NCBI GenBank assembly: GCA_017308475.1
Contig: JAFKEU010000004.1
Location: 186,001 to 250,000, forward strand
Direction of reading: 5' to 3'
Source of the DNA: Alphaproteobacteria bacterium
Lineage (GTDB): Bacteria; Pseudomonadota; Alphaproteobacteria; Micropepsales; Micropepsaceae
Length of the DNA: 64,000 nucleotides
Part shown: in pieces, positions 1 through 8,432 of the stretch
How positions within the stretch are numbered: the stretch's first letter is position 1
How the letters are laid out: each line of letters starts with the position of its first letter
Program-made: the position numbers and the translations under genes
Notes under the pieces: generated by a model
The model's input: only the letters and a program-made list of their open reading frames with translations
Databases searched by the model: none
Told to the model about the DNA's origin: nothing

Positions 1-137
1 TCGGCGTCATGGAAGCGCCAAGCATAGATGCCTTTCGACGATCCGTCGGTATAGGTGCCGGAATAGAAGAAGTAATCGGCGGCCGATGCCGGCAGCGGCA
101 TCAGCAGCAGCGCGGCCAGCAGGGTCCGGCGCATCAT
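1..137 (-). CDS. Lactonase family beta-propeller protein (partial, N-terminus only)
   Basis: Only the first 45 or so codons lie in the window; the gene runs off the left edge. The peptide has a short signal sequence (two Met, two Arg, then a Leu/Ala-rich core ending near ASA-A) followed by YSGTYTDGSSKGIY, which matches the first blade of the 7-bladed lactonase/6-phosphogluconolactonase (Pgl/YbhE) family. The predicted signal would put the protein in the periplasm. Its ATG overlaps the TGA of the upstream diheme cytochrome gene (ATGA), so it is the third gene of a translationally coupled operon with a PQQ dehydrogenase. Hydrolysis of the sugar lactone made by that dehydrogenase is a natural role, but this is inference. 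The first of two adjacent ATG codons is taken as the start. Confidence 0.75.
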   Translation of the reverse strand, partial: MMRRTLLAALLLMPLPASAADYFFYSGTYTDGSSKGIYAWRFHDA

Positions 138-979
138 TGGGCGTCCGCGGTTTGCTTGTGGCCCTGGCGGGTCAGGAATGCGAGCAGATCGCGGAATTCA
201 TCCGGCGACAGGCGCTTGTCATAGTCGGTCGGCATGATGCTGCCCGGCCTGATGGTGACACTGGTCAGTTCGTCGCGATCGAAGGAGTGGAATGTCCCGT
301 CCATGCCGATGAATTGCACCGACCAGTGATCCTGGTTGCGCATCACCCCGTCGATGGTGCGGCCGTCCTTTGTCACCACCTGCACCGGGTCATAGTCCAT
401 CGGCGGGATCGCCGGCAGGTGCACGCCGCCGTCGCCGAAGACGCGGTGCTCGACCTTGGTCAGCGCATTGACGATGGCCGTTGTCTTGCGGACGGCCGCG
501 ATGTTGGAGAGATCGGGCCCGGTCACCCCGCCCCGCCCGTTGATCATGTGGCAGGTGCCGCACTGGCCCTTGCCCCAGAACACCTGCTCGCCATGCGCCG
601 GATCGCCCGGCAACGGATTGTCCATGGCGGTGCCGCGCAGGGCGTTCACATAGGCGCCCAGCTTCAGGATGTCGTCACTGGAAATGCGCGTGCCCCAGGC
701 CGGCATGCCGGTGCCAGGAATGCCATTGCGCACCACCGCCACGATCTGGTCGATGCTGCGTTCGCCCCGCAGCGCCGTGCCCGCGCCCGAAAGCACAATG
801 GCGGGCGCGCGCTCGCCTGCGGTGGCGTCGGGTCCGTGGCAGGCGGTGCAATAGCGGTCGTAGGTGGCTTTTCCTTCCGCCACCGCCTGCGGATTGCCCA
901 GGAAGGGATTGGTGGAAGCCTTCGGCTGGGCCAGCGCCGGCGCGGCCGCCAGCAGCAAAAGGACAACGATGCGCTTCAC
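134..979 (-). CDS. Diheme c-type cytochrome, periplasmic
   Basis: A 281-residue exported protein: signal peptide to about residue 17 (ends ALA), then two CxxCH heme motifs, CTACH at 44-48 and CGTCH at 140-144. GMPAW near residue 92 supplies a likely axial Met for the first heme. After the second heme the C-terminal third (KDGRTIDGVMRNQD ... RDELTSV ... LSPDEFRDLLAFL) resembles the heme-binding domain often fused to propeller dehydrogenases in other phyla. It probably takes electrons from the PQQ dehydrogenase encoded directly upstream and passes them to the respiratory chain. Both junctions are 4-base ATGA overlaps, so synthesis of the three operon proteins is likely coupled. The electron-acceptor role is inferred from gene order and hemes. 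Confidence 0.88.
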   Translation of the reverse strand: MKRIVVLLLLAAAPALAQPKASTNPFLGNPQAVAEGKATYDRYCTACHGPDATAGERAPAIVLSGAGTALRGERSIDQIVAVVRNGIPGTGMPAWGTRISSDDILKLGAYVNALRGTAMDNPLPGDPAHGEQVFWGKGQCGTCHMINGRGGVTGPDLSNIAAVRKTTAIVNALTKVEHRVFGDGGVHLPAIPPMDYDPVQVVTKDGRTIDGVMRNQDHWSVQFIGMDGTFHSFDRDELTSVTIRPGSIMPTDYDKRLSPDEFRDLLAFLTRQGHKQTADAQ

Positions 980-2562
980 TGGGCACCGCCTTTCTCATCC
1001 GGCAAGCCGAAGGCGAAGATATTCGTCCCCGCGGCAATGGCGAAATACTGTTTGCCGCCCGCCATGTAGGTGATCGGGCTGGCGGTGATGAAATCGCCGG
1101 TATTGAAGTGCCACAGCGCCTTGCCGTTGCGCAGGTCGCGCACCGCTACCTGGCCATACTGTTCGGGCGCGAACAGGATGCCGCCCGCCGTGTTCATCAG
1201 GCCGGGACCGTAATGGTTGGAGCGCATCTCGGTGACGTCCCACATGCGCTTTCCCGTCAACGGGTCCATGGCGCGGATATGGCTGACCCATTTGTGCGCG
1301 TCTTCGGGGCTTTCGATGTAACTGGTGCCGGCGCCAGGCGCGGAACTGGCGCGGAAATTGACGCCGCAGCCTTCCACCGCATGAAAATAAAGCCAGCCTG
1401 TCTGAGGACTGTAGGTCGCCGACGGCCAGTTGGTCGCCCCCGCCGTGGAGGGACAGGTCAGCGTGCCTTTCACCGACGGCTTGGCGCCGTCGCCCTTCAG
1501 GATCGGCCGGCCCTCAGGCGTGAGGCCGGTGGCCCAGTTCATGTCATCGATGATCGGGTTGCCGCGCAGGAATTTTCCGGTGGTGCGGTCGATCAAATAG
1601 AAGAAACCGTTGCGGTCCGCCTGGGCCAGCAGCTTGCGCATCCTGCCCTGATATTCCGCGTCGAACAGCACCTTGCTGCCGCTGGCCGCATCCCAGTCGT
1701 GCTGGTCGTGCGGCGTGGTCTGGAAATGCCATTTCAGCTTGCCGGTATCGACGTCGATGGCGGCAATGGTGTCGCTGTAAAGATTGTCGCCCTCGCGCAC
1801 CTCGTTCGAATAGGGCGGATTGGGCTGGCCGGTGCCGTAGATGATGACGTTCTGCTCGGGGTCGTAGGAGCCGCTGATCCAGACCGCGCCGCCGCCTTCC
1901 CTGGTGTTGCCGGACCAGGTCTTGTATTCCGGATCGCCCGGCCTTGGGATGGCGTGCCAGGTCCAGGCGTGCCTGCCGGTTTTGGCATCATAGGCTTCGA
2001 TGAAACCATCGGGCTGGTCCAGGATGCCGACAATCACCTTTCCCTTGACGACATAGGGCGGCGCGCCCGAAAGCCGCCGTCCAGACGCGGTGGGCACGTC
2101 CCACACCACGGCGCCATTTCGCGCGTCGAGCGCCACCAGATGCGCATCGGTGGTGGCGACGAAGACCTTGTTGTCCCAAACCGAGGTGCCGCGATAGGCG
2201 GCGGTGGAGGCGGGCGGGCGCTGGTAGCGCCAGATCACATTGCCGGTCCTGGCATCGATGGCATCCACCCGGTTGAACTGGGCGATGTACATGATGCCGT
2301 CCTTGACCACGGGCGCCATTTCCAGCTCATGGCTGCCGGGCACGTGATAGACCCATTTCACCGCGAGGCGGTCGGCGTTCTGTGTGTTGATCTGGGTCAG
2401 CGGCGAATGGCGCTGGGAATTGTAGGTTCCCCCATAAACCGTCCAGTCGCCCGGCGGGGACGGGCCGGGGTCATTTATGCTCACGTCAATTTTGGAGGGC
2501 TGGGCCGGCGCGGCTGCCGGCACCAGGAACAGCCCCACCAGAAGGGCATTCCGCAGCCTCAT
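976..2562 (-). CDS. PQQ-dependent dehydrogenase (quinoprotein), exported
   Basis: A 528-residue eight-bladed PQQ dehydrogenase with a Sec signal (ends APAQ). Visible family features are the opening blade (DWTVYGGTYNSQRHSPL), repeated W-motif blades such as DARTGNVIWRY, and CPSTAGATNWPSATYSP near residue 380. Substrate could be a sugar or alcohol; the downstream lactonase favours an aldose or cyclic alcohol. The metal-site segment reads PHDQHDWDAAS, so the catalytic Asp is followed two residues later by a second Asp, the pattern associated with lanthanide-dependent XoxF/PedH-type enzymes. No cytochrome domain is fused; the partner cytochrome is the next gene. The ATG is preceded by a GGGGGAA ribosome site. 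First gene of the operon. Confidence 0.88.
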   Translation of the reverse strand: MRLRNALLVGLFLVPAAAPAQPSKIDVSINDPGPSPPGDWTVYGGTYNSQRHSPLTQINTQNADRLAVKWVYHVPGSHELEMAPVVKDGIMYIAQFNRVDAIDARTGNVIWRYQRPPASTAAYRGTSVWDNKVFVATTDAHLVALDARNGAVVWDVPTASGRRLSGAPPYVVKGKVIVGILDQPDGFIEAYDAKTGRHAWTWHAIPRPGDPEYKTWSGNTREGGGAVWISGSYDPEQNVIIYGTGQPNPPYSNEVREGDNLYSDTIAAIDVDTGKLKWHFQTTPHDQHDWDAASGSKVLFDAEYQGRMRKLLAQADRNGFFYLIDRTTGKFLRGNPIIDDMNWATGLTPEGRPILKGDGAKPSVKGTLTCPSTAGATNWPSATYSPQTGWLYFHAVEGCGVNFRASSAPGAGTSYIESPEDAHKWVSHIRAMDPLTGKRMWDVTEMRSNHYGPGLMNTAGGILFAPEQYGQVAVRDLRNGKALWHFNTGDFITASPITYMAGGKQYFAIAAGTNIFAFGLPDEKGGAQ

Positions 2563-2701
2563 TGGCGTTCCCCCGTTTTTTCTTCACTAGACCAAAAAAG
2601 TTGCCGCTGGGGAAGGGGACCGCTTTGCCGGACGCGGCGTGCAGGTCGCCTTTGGCCGTCAATGCTCTAATATCGCCACGTCCCTCCCCCGCGAGGCCAC
2701 G

Positions 2702-3313
2702 TTGCACAATCTGGTTTCCGCCTTCATTACCCTGTTCGTGGTCGTCGATCCCATCGGGCTGGGACCGATGTTCCTGGGCGTGACCCAGGGCCTGCCCGCC
2801 TCGGTGCAGCGCAAGGTCGGCCGCGATGCCAGCATCATCGCCTTCTGCGTGCTGGCCGGGTCTGCCCTGATCGGCGACTGGCTGCTGAAGGCGCTGGGCA
2901 TCGGGCTTGAAGCCTTCCGCATCGCCGGCGGACTTCTTCTGTTCGTGATCGCCTTCGAGATGGTGTTCGAGATGCGCGCCGAGCGCAAATCCAGCGATGC
3001 CTCTCCGCAGGGGCGCGCCTCCGTCGCCGCCTTTCCGCTGGCCATTCCGCTGATGGCGGGGCCGGGCGCGATCACCGCATGCGTGCTGCTGGCGGGCCGC
3101 GCCCAGGGCAACTGGCTGGAACTGGGGCTTCTGATCGGGATCATCGCCGTGATGCTGGCGATCTGCTACCTGGTCTTTTTGACATCGGGTGCGCTGCAAC
3201 GCTTTCTGGGGCCGCGCGGCCTGATCATCGCCGGGCGGCTTCTGGGCGTGCTCCTGGCGGCGATGGCGGTCCAGTTCGTGGCCGATGGAATCCTTGCTTT
3301 GGCGCGGCACTGA
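2702..3313 (+). CDS. MarC family integral membrane protein
   Basis: About 203 residues with six hydrophobic segments. The N-terminal segment reads LVSAFITLFVVVDPIGLGPMFL, the hallmark of the MarC/UPF0056 family (the VDPIG turn); a second signature is AFPLAIPLMAGPGAI in the middle, matching the family's inverted repeat. MarC proteins sit in the inner membrane; their substrate is unsettled, with amino-acid export proposed for some members. An ATG lies upstream at 2639, but the family usually starts just before this first helix, so the TTG at 2702 with GAGG six bases upstream is preferred. The gene diverges from the PQQ operon across about 140 bases that must hold both promoters. Confidence 0.8.
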   Translation: MHNLVSAFITLFVVVDPIGLGPMFLGVTQGLPASVQRKVGRDASIIAFCVLAGSALIGDWLLKALGIGLEAFRIAGGLLLFVIAFEMVFEMRAERKSSDASPQGRASVAAFPLAIPLMAGPGAITACVLLAGRAQGNWLELGLLIGIIAVMLAICYLVFLTSGALQRFLGPRGLIIAGRLLGVLLAAMAVQFVADGILALARH

Positions 3314-3320
3314 ACGGCCG

Positions 3321-4490
3321 TCAGGCGGCGCGGGCCATGGGGGGCTTGCCGCTGATTCCCGCGCCCCATGAGATCAACCCCGGCCATTGTCGCAGCAAGA
3401 CGAGGCTTGCGGCACGGGAAGGACCGTGCATCGCCCCCGCCGCGAACAGCGCCGCCGCATGGATGCGCAGGGAAAATCGCCGACGCCAGGCACCCGCATA
3501 GCGGCGCCCTGCCGCGTCAAGGTCACCGTCGCGGCCCGCGGCGATCAGGGTGGCGGCCAGCAGCGCCGAGCCCTGGATCGCCATGCTGATGCCCTCGGCG
3601 ATGACGGGATGGGCTTCGCCCGCGCTGTTGCCGGTAAAGAAAATCCCCTGATGGTAGCGCGGGCGGATGCCGGGCCGGATCGGGCCCGCCGCCAGTACCG
3701 CACCGGCCGGCAGCGCGCCATCCAGCGCCGCGTCCGCGCCCTGTGTCGTCGCGCGGATATGGGCAATCACTGCTTCGCCCGCCCTGCCGCCATGGCGGGC
3801 GCGCGCAGCCTCCAGCACATCGCGGCGAATGCAGCAGGACAATGAAAGACGCCCGCCATCGCTCTCCACCAGCCCGCCATAGCCCCCCGGAAATGCAAGG
3901 AGCGGCATCAATCCGTCGGGAAGACGGCCGCCGGTGAAATTGGCCTTGAAGGCCAGCAGGTCCGATGGCGCATGACTGCGCGGCTGCCGGAAAGCACCTT
4001 TGGCCGACCAGGAGCCGCATGCCGCGATCACGATGCGCGCCCGTTCCGTCATGGTCTGTCCGCCGGCCAGCAATGTGCAGGCAAAGCCTCGCCCGTCGCG
4101 GATCACGGACACCAGTTCGCAGGGCTGGCGCAGCCGGGCGCCCATAGCCACCGCCGCATCGCGCAGCATAAGGTCGAGATGTTCACGCCCCAATGCCTGG
4201 CCCAGAAATGCGTGATCCCTTGCATGCAGCATCGCCCTGCCGGCAAAGACACCCACCCGCCGGACCTGCGGCCCCGCCATGCCGATGAACCTGTCCGCCA
4301 CGCCGCAGCTTTCCAGCACCGGCAGACTGGCGGCGGAGATGAACTCGCCGCAGACCTTGCGGCGCGGAAATTCGCTTGCCTCGACCAGCGCCACCTGCCA
4401 GCCGGAAGCGGCCAGCAGGCGCGCTACCGTCGCTCCCGCTGGTCCGGCGCCGACGACCAGCGCGTCAAACATGGCGGGCCGCGAAGACAT
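3321..4490 (-). CDS. FAD-dependent oxidoreductase/hydroxylase of a type III PKS cluster
   Basis: A 389-residue flavoprotein of the geranylgeranyl-reductase / aromatic hydroxylase superfamily. Visible are the N-terminal dinucleotide fold VVGAGPAGATVARLL (residues 12-26) and RRKVCGEFIS around residue 43, typical of the PHBH-like reductase branch. A second FAD contact region is FTGNSAGEAHPVIAEGISMAI, where canonical members have GDAAG. It is the third gene of the polyketide cluster and overlaps the methyltransferase gene by 26 bases (8 if the internal ATG at 4472 is used; neither start has a clear ribosome site). In the Streptomyces srs system a flavoprotein of this kind hydroxylates an alkylresorcinol to a quinone; the same role is inferred here. 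Confidence 0.82.
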   Translation of the reverse strand: MSSRPAMFDALVVGAGPAGATVARLLAASGWQVALVEASEFPRRKVCGEFISAASLPVLESCGVADRFIGMAGPQVRRVGVFAGRAMLHARDHAFLGQALGREHLDLMLRDAAVAMGARLRQPCELVSVIRDGRGFACTLLAGGQTMTERARIVIAACGSWSAKGAFRQPRSHAPSDLLAFKANFTGGRLPDGLMPLLAFPGGYGGLVESDGGRLSLSCCIRRDVLEAARARHGGRAGEAVIAHIRATTQGADAALDGALPAGAVLAAGPIRPGIRPRYHQGIFFTGNSAGEAHPVIAEGISMAIQGSALLAATLIAAGRDGDLDAAGRRYAGAWRRRFSLRIHAAALFAAGAMHGPSRAASLVLLRQWPGLISWGAGISGKPPMARAA

Positions 4491-5136
4491 GGCCGAACGG
4501 AAAGCCGCGATATTCGCGCAGATGCCAGTTCAGGGCATCCGGCCACAGATGCGACAATTCCCGGTCGCGAAAGCCGGCGCGCACGCTGGCCGGCGCGTCA
4601 TGCCGGGTGACATCGTTGCATCCCAGCAGAAACAGCAGCCGGGCGGCGGCCAGTGCAGACGGTGCGCGCCGCGGTTCGCACGCGACGAAGGCCCGCGTTT
4701 TTTTCGCCGCCAGGGCCAGAAGCCGCGCCAGCGCATCGTCGCCGAAATGATGCAGGAACAGGTTGGCGGTGATGGTATCGGCGTCCAACCCGTCCAGCAC
4801 GTCGAATACGTCGCCCGCGACGACCTCGCAGTGCCAGCCCAGCGCACGGATTCTGTCGCGGGTCGCGGTGTCCATGCAGGGCTGGCGGTCGACCACCAGC
4901 ACCTCGACACCCGGCCAGCGCGGCGCCAGGCGCCTTGCCAGCGACAGCAGGAAACGGCCGTCACCAGAGCCCAGATCGGCAAGCCGGCGCGGCGGCGCCA
5001 TCCTGCGCAGGGCCCCCGCCATCAGCCCGCGCTGGCGCATCAGCAGATTGATCAGCACCAGGTCGCGCCGCGACGCCAGGGCGCGCGGATCGGCCGGCGG
5101 CAGCGTATCGAGGAGTTCGGGCACAGGCTGGCGCAC
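4465..5136 (-). CDS. Class I SAM-dependent methyltransferase of a type III PKS cluster
   Basis: A 223-residue Rossmann methyltransferase. Motif I is LADLGSGDGRFLLSLA (residues about 52-67), followed by the acidic VEVLVVDRQP at strand 2 and GDVFDVLD at strand 3, then NLFLHHF near strand 4. The likely start is a GTG placed directly after the TAG stop of the polyketide synthase, so translation is probably coupled. In comparable three-gene clusters the methyltransferase modifies the phenolic lipid head group made by the synthase; whether it is an O- or C-methyltransferase cannot be told from sequence alone. The segment LGCNDVTRHDAP is distinctive and could be used to recognise orthologues. Confidence 0.83.
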   Translation of the reverse strand: MRQPVPELLDTLPPADPRALASRRDLVLINLLMRQRGLMAGALRRMAPPRRLADLGSGDGRFLLSLARRLAPRWPGVEVLVVDRQPCMDTATRDRIRALGWHCEVVAGDVFDVLDGLDADTITANLFLHHFGDDALARLLALAAKKTRAFVACEPRRAPSALAAARLLFLLGCNDVTRHDAPASVRAGFRDRELSHLWPDALNWHLREYRGFPFGHVFAARHV

Positions 5137-6213
5137 CTATGCCGCCATGCGGAACGTCATGGTTTCGGCGAACAGGCCGGGTCCGAACGACATGGCACAT
5201 CCCGGAGCGCCTGCGGGGGCGCCGCGCATCAGCCGGTCCAGCACGAACATCACCGTGCCCGACGACATGTTGCCGAAATCATGCAGGACCCCGCGCGAGG
5301 TCGCCAGTGCGGAAGGCGCAAGCGCGAAGGCCTGTTCGACCGCATCCAGCACCGTGCGGCCGCCCGGATGCACCGCCCACAGGGCAATGTCGTCCGGCTC
5401 GGCGCCGCCGAGGATGGCGCCCCTGGCGCCCGAAAGCGCCCTGCGGACGGCGCCGGGCACGCCGCCCGACAGCACCATGTCGAATCCCTGCCCGCGGATA
5501 TTCCAGCGGATGAGGTCGGCGCTGTCCGGCACGAGTGCCGCATGGAAGCCGCCGATCGCCGCACCGTGCGGCTCAGCCGTCACCAGCGACGCCGCACAGC
5601 CGTCCGCGAACAGCAGGAAGGACAGGATGTCTTCCAGGTCGCCGGTTTCCTGCAGGTGCAGGGTGCAAAGCTCCAGGTTCACGGTCACGACCCGGGCCGC
5701 CGGTTCGGACCGCACGATATGGCGCGCAAGCTTGAGCGCGTTGATCGCCGCATAGCAGCCCATGAAGCCCACCATCGTGCGCTCCACCTCCGGGCGAAGG
5801 CCGCAACGGGCAATCAGTTCCAGATCGACGCCCGGCGCGGCAAATCCGGTGCAGCTGGCGATGATCAGATGGGTGACGGTGGCGGGGTCTTCGTCCTTCA
5901 GCAGCGCACCGACGGCTTCGGCAGCCAGCCCCGGCGCGAACGCCTCGTACAGGTGCATGCGGGCGGCGGTGTCCGGAAAGGCGCCCAGGCGATAGAAGCG
6001 ATAGGCATCGCTGGCGGCATCCTGTCCATCCTGGTGCGCCGGGTTGAGGAAGGAATGGCGGCGGGCGATGCCGCTGCGTCCGGCCATCCGGTTGAAGAGC
6101 GCCAGCCGCCGGTTGTCGCCGTGCAGCATGAGGCGCGCGAAGTCCAGGAACGCGCCATGCACGTCATGCGGCGGAACCGCAGTGGCGATGCGGTTGATGA
6201 AGGCATCGGTCAT
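5137..6213 (-). CDS. Type III polyketide synthase (chalcone/stilbene synthase-like)
   Basis: 358 residues from the ATG at 6213, chosen because GGAAG lies six bases upstream; an in-frame extension to 6270 has no such support. The thiolase-fold catalytic triad is complete: Cys121 in ASCTGFAAPG, His282 in AVHPGGRTVLD and Asn315 in FGNMSSGTVMF. MVGFMGCYAAINAL and the C-terminal SFGPGLFAE loop are also typical. Such enzymes condense an acyl-CoA starter with malonyl-CoA to alkylresorcinols or alkylpyrones. With the adjacent methyltransferase and flavoprotein this forms a compact pathway, probably for a methylated and oxidised phenolic lipid in the membrane. The product is inference; the family call is firm. 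Confidence 0.93.
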   Translation of the reverse strand: MTDAFINRIATAVPPHDVHGAFLDFARLMLHGDNRRLALFNRMAGRSGIARRHSFLNPAHQDGQDAASDAYRFYRLGAFPDTAARMHLYEAFAPGLAAEAVGALLKDEDPATVTHLIIASCTGFAAPGVDLELIARCGLRPEVERTMVGFMGCYAAINALKLARHIVRSEPAARVVTVNLELCTLHLQETGDLEDILSFLLFADGCAASLVTAEPHGAAIGGFHAALVPDSADLIRWNIRGQGFDMVLSGGVPGAVRRALSGARGAILGGAEPDDIALWAVHPGGRTVLDAVEQAFALAPSALATSRGVLHDFGNMSSGTVMFVLDRLMRGAPAGAPGCAMSFGPGLFAETMTFRMAA

Positions 6214-6338
6214 GACGGGCTTCCATTTCGGCGTAAAAGCCAAACGCGCAATGCCGCCATTACGCTCCAAAGTCTATCATCAGATTGTGGCAGACGGATT
6301 GGGGGCTGGAATTTGACCCAACAATCCCGCCGCGCCTG

Positions 6339-8402
6339 TCACCAAAGATGCACGCGCCGGTCGGGCGGCAGATAGTATTTCTGCCCCGCCTTCACGCCGA
6401 ACGCGGCGTACCATTCATTCTGGTTGCGCGTCGGCCCGATGACGCGGAATTCCGCCACCGTGTGCTCGTTGGAAAGCGTCTGGGTGCGGATCGCGCTTTC
6501 GCGCATCTTGGTGCGCCAGATCTGGCCCACCGACAGGAAGAAGCGCTGGTCGCCGGTATAGCCGTCCAGCACCGGCGCGGGCTTTCCGGCCAGCGACAGG
6601 TGATACGCCTTGAGCGCGATGGCGACACCGGCATTGTCGGCGATGTTCTCGCCCAGCGTGTTGGCGCCGATGACGTGCAGGCCGGGCAGCGGCTCGAAGG
6701 CGTCATACTGCGCCACCAGCGCCTTGGTGCGGGCGTCGAAGGCGGCGCGGTCCTCCTTGGTCCACCAGTCCTGGAACACGCCATGGCCGTCATACTTGCT
6801 GCCCTGGTCGTCGAAGCCGTGGCTGATCTCGTGGCCGATCACCATGCCGATGCCGCCGTAATTGACCGCATCGTCCGCCTTGGGATCGAAGAAAGGCGCC
6901 TGCAGGATCGCCGCCGGGAACACGATCTCGTTGAAGGAGGGATTGTAATAGGCGTTGATGGTGGACGGCGTCATGCCCCATTCGGCCTTGTCGACCGGCT
7001 GGTTGATGCGCGCCACCTCGCGGTTCCATTCGAACTCGCCGGCGCGCTGCACGTCGCCGATCAGGTCCTGGCGTGTGATGGTGAGCGCGGAATAGTCGCG
7101 CCACTTGGTGGGGTAGCCGATCTTGGGCGTGAACAGGTGCAGCTTCTCCAGCGCCTTTTCACGGGTGGCCGGGCTCATCCAGTCCAGCGTCCTGATATCG
7201 GCCTCATAGGCCTTGAGCAGATTGGCGACCAGCTCGTCGGCCTTGGCCTTGGCCTGTGGTGGGAAATAGCGCGCGACATAGAGCTTGCCCAGCGCTTCGC
7301 CGATCAGGTTGTCCAAAAGATGCACGCCGCGGGTCTTGCGGTCGAGCTGCTGGGTGCGTCCGCCCAGCACCGTGCCATAGAAGCTGAACGACAGATCGTC
7401 GAAGCGCTTGGGCAGATAGGCCGCGAAAGTGTGCAGGTAATGCACCACCAGATAGTCGCGCCAGGTCGAGACCGGGGTGTTCTTGAAGATGGTGCCCAAA
7501 GGTGCGAAGGCTGTCTTTTCGGCCACGATCACCTGGCGTTCGCTGCCGTCGGGTTTGGTCAGCGGGATATGGGTCTCGGCCAGGAAGGAATCCCAGTCGA
7601 AGTCCGGCGCCAGCGTCTTCAGTGCCGAAACCGGCATGGGATTGTAGATCTTGTCGGCGTCGCGGCGGTCGGCGCGGTTCCACTGCACCTTGGCGATCTC
7701 GGTCTCCAGCGCCAGGATGCGGCCGGCTCGCGCGGCGGCATCGCTCATCCCCGCCAGGGTCAGCATGTCGGTGAGATATTTGCGGTACGCATCGCGCGTC
7801 TTGACCAGCGCCGGGTCGTCCTTGAGGTAATAGTCGCGGTCGGGCATGCCGAGGCCCGACTGGACCAGGTTGACCGAATAATTGTCGGGATGCTTGTCGT
7901 CGACGCCCACGCCGATGCCATAGATGCTCTGGGTGGAAAGCTTGACCGAGGCCATCGCCCTGGCCACGTCGGCGTGGGTCTTCAGGCCTTCCAGATAGTC
8001 GAGGTCCTGCTGCACCGGCCCCAGGCCCGCCGCCTCGATCGCGGCGGTGTCCTCGAAGGCGTCATAGAGATCGTGCAGCTTCTTCTCTTCGACCGTGAGC
8101 TGGCTTTCCGGCTTCGCCGCCAGGTCCGAGACGATGGTCTTGAGCCGCTCCTCGCTCAGGATCTGCAGGTCCTGGAAGGAGCCGGTGGAGGAACGGTCCG
8201 GCGGGATCGTGGCCGTCTTCAGCCAGCCGCCATTGACGTAATCGAAGAAATCGTTGCCCGGCAGCACGCTCTTGTCCATCGCGGCCAGGTCGATGCCCCA
8301 TTTCCCCAGTTTCGGGCCGTCCTGCGCCAGGGCCGGCGAGCCCAGAACCAGGCCGGTCAGAAGGGCGCCGCACAGGACGGCGCGTAAAGGGCGTGAGGAC
8401 AT
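6339..8402 (-). CDS. M13 family zinc metallopeptidase (neprilysin/PepO-like), exported
   Basis: A 687-residue protein with a signal peptide (ends PALAQ). The zinc site is VIGHEISHGFDDQGSKYD (HExxH), the third ligand Glu lies in LGENIADNAGVAIA, and the substrate-binding NAYYNPSFNEIVFPAAIL precedes it. The chain ends in the family's usual aromatic C-terminus (RRVHLW). Length and domain order match full-length oligopeptidases, with an all-alpha N-terminal half and a catalytic C-terminal half. It probably degrades peptides in the periplasm. It stands alone between the polyketide cluster and two secreted proteins, with about 125 bases upstream of the polyketide synthase start. Confidence 0.95.
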   Translation of the reverse strand: MSSRPLRAVLCGALLTGLVLGSPALAQDGPKLGKWGIDLAAMDKSVLPGNDFFDYVNGGWLKTATIPPDRSSTGSFQDLQILSEERLKTIVSDLAAKPESQLTVEEKKLHDLYDAFEDTAAIEAAGLGPVQQDLDYLEGLKTHADVARAMASVKLSTQSIYGIGVGVDDKHPDNYSVNLVQSGLGMPDRDYYLKDDPALVKTRDAYRKYLTDMLTLAGMSDAAARAGRILALETEIAKVQWNRADRRDADKIYNPMPVSALKTLAPDFDWDSFLAETHIPLTKPDGSERQVIVAEKTAFAPLGTIFKNTPVSTWRDYLVVHYLHTFAAYLPKRFDDLSFSFYGTVLGGRTQQLDRKTRGVHLLDNLIGEALGKLYVARYFPPQAKAKADELVANLLKAYEADIRTLDWMSPATREKALEKLHLFTPKIGYPTKWRDYSALTITRQDLIGDVQRAGEFEWNREVARINQPVDKAEWGMTPSTINAYYNPSFNEIVFPAAILQAPFFDPKADDAVNYGGIGMVIGHEISHGFDDQGSKYDGHGVFQDWWTKEDRAAFDARTKALVAQYDAFEPLPGLHVIGANTLGENIADNAGVAIALKAYHLSLAGKPAPVLDGYTGDQRFFLSVGQIWRTKMRESAIRTQTLSNEHTVAEFRVIGPTRNQNEWYAAFGVKAGQKYYLPPDRRVHLW

Positions 8403-8432
8403 GAAGCTCTCCGGGTTGGGGACGGGACAAGC

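Noticed and set aside
6285-8387. 700-codon open frame on the plus strand
   Set aside because: It lies opposite the M13 peptidase gene, whose motifs are complete; the antisense frame is open only because of high GC at third positions. The same holds for long frames opposite the 976-2562, 13468-15528, 46024-49104 and 59842-62856 genes.
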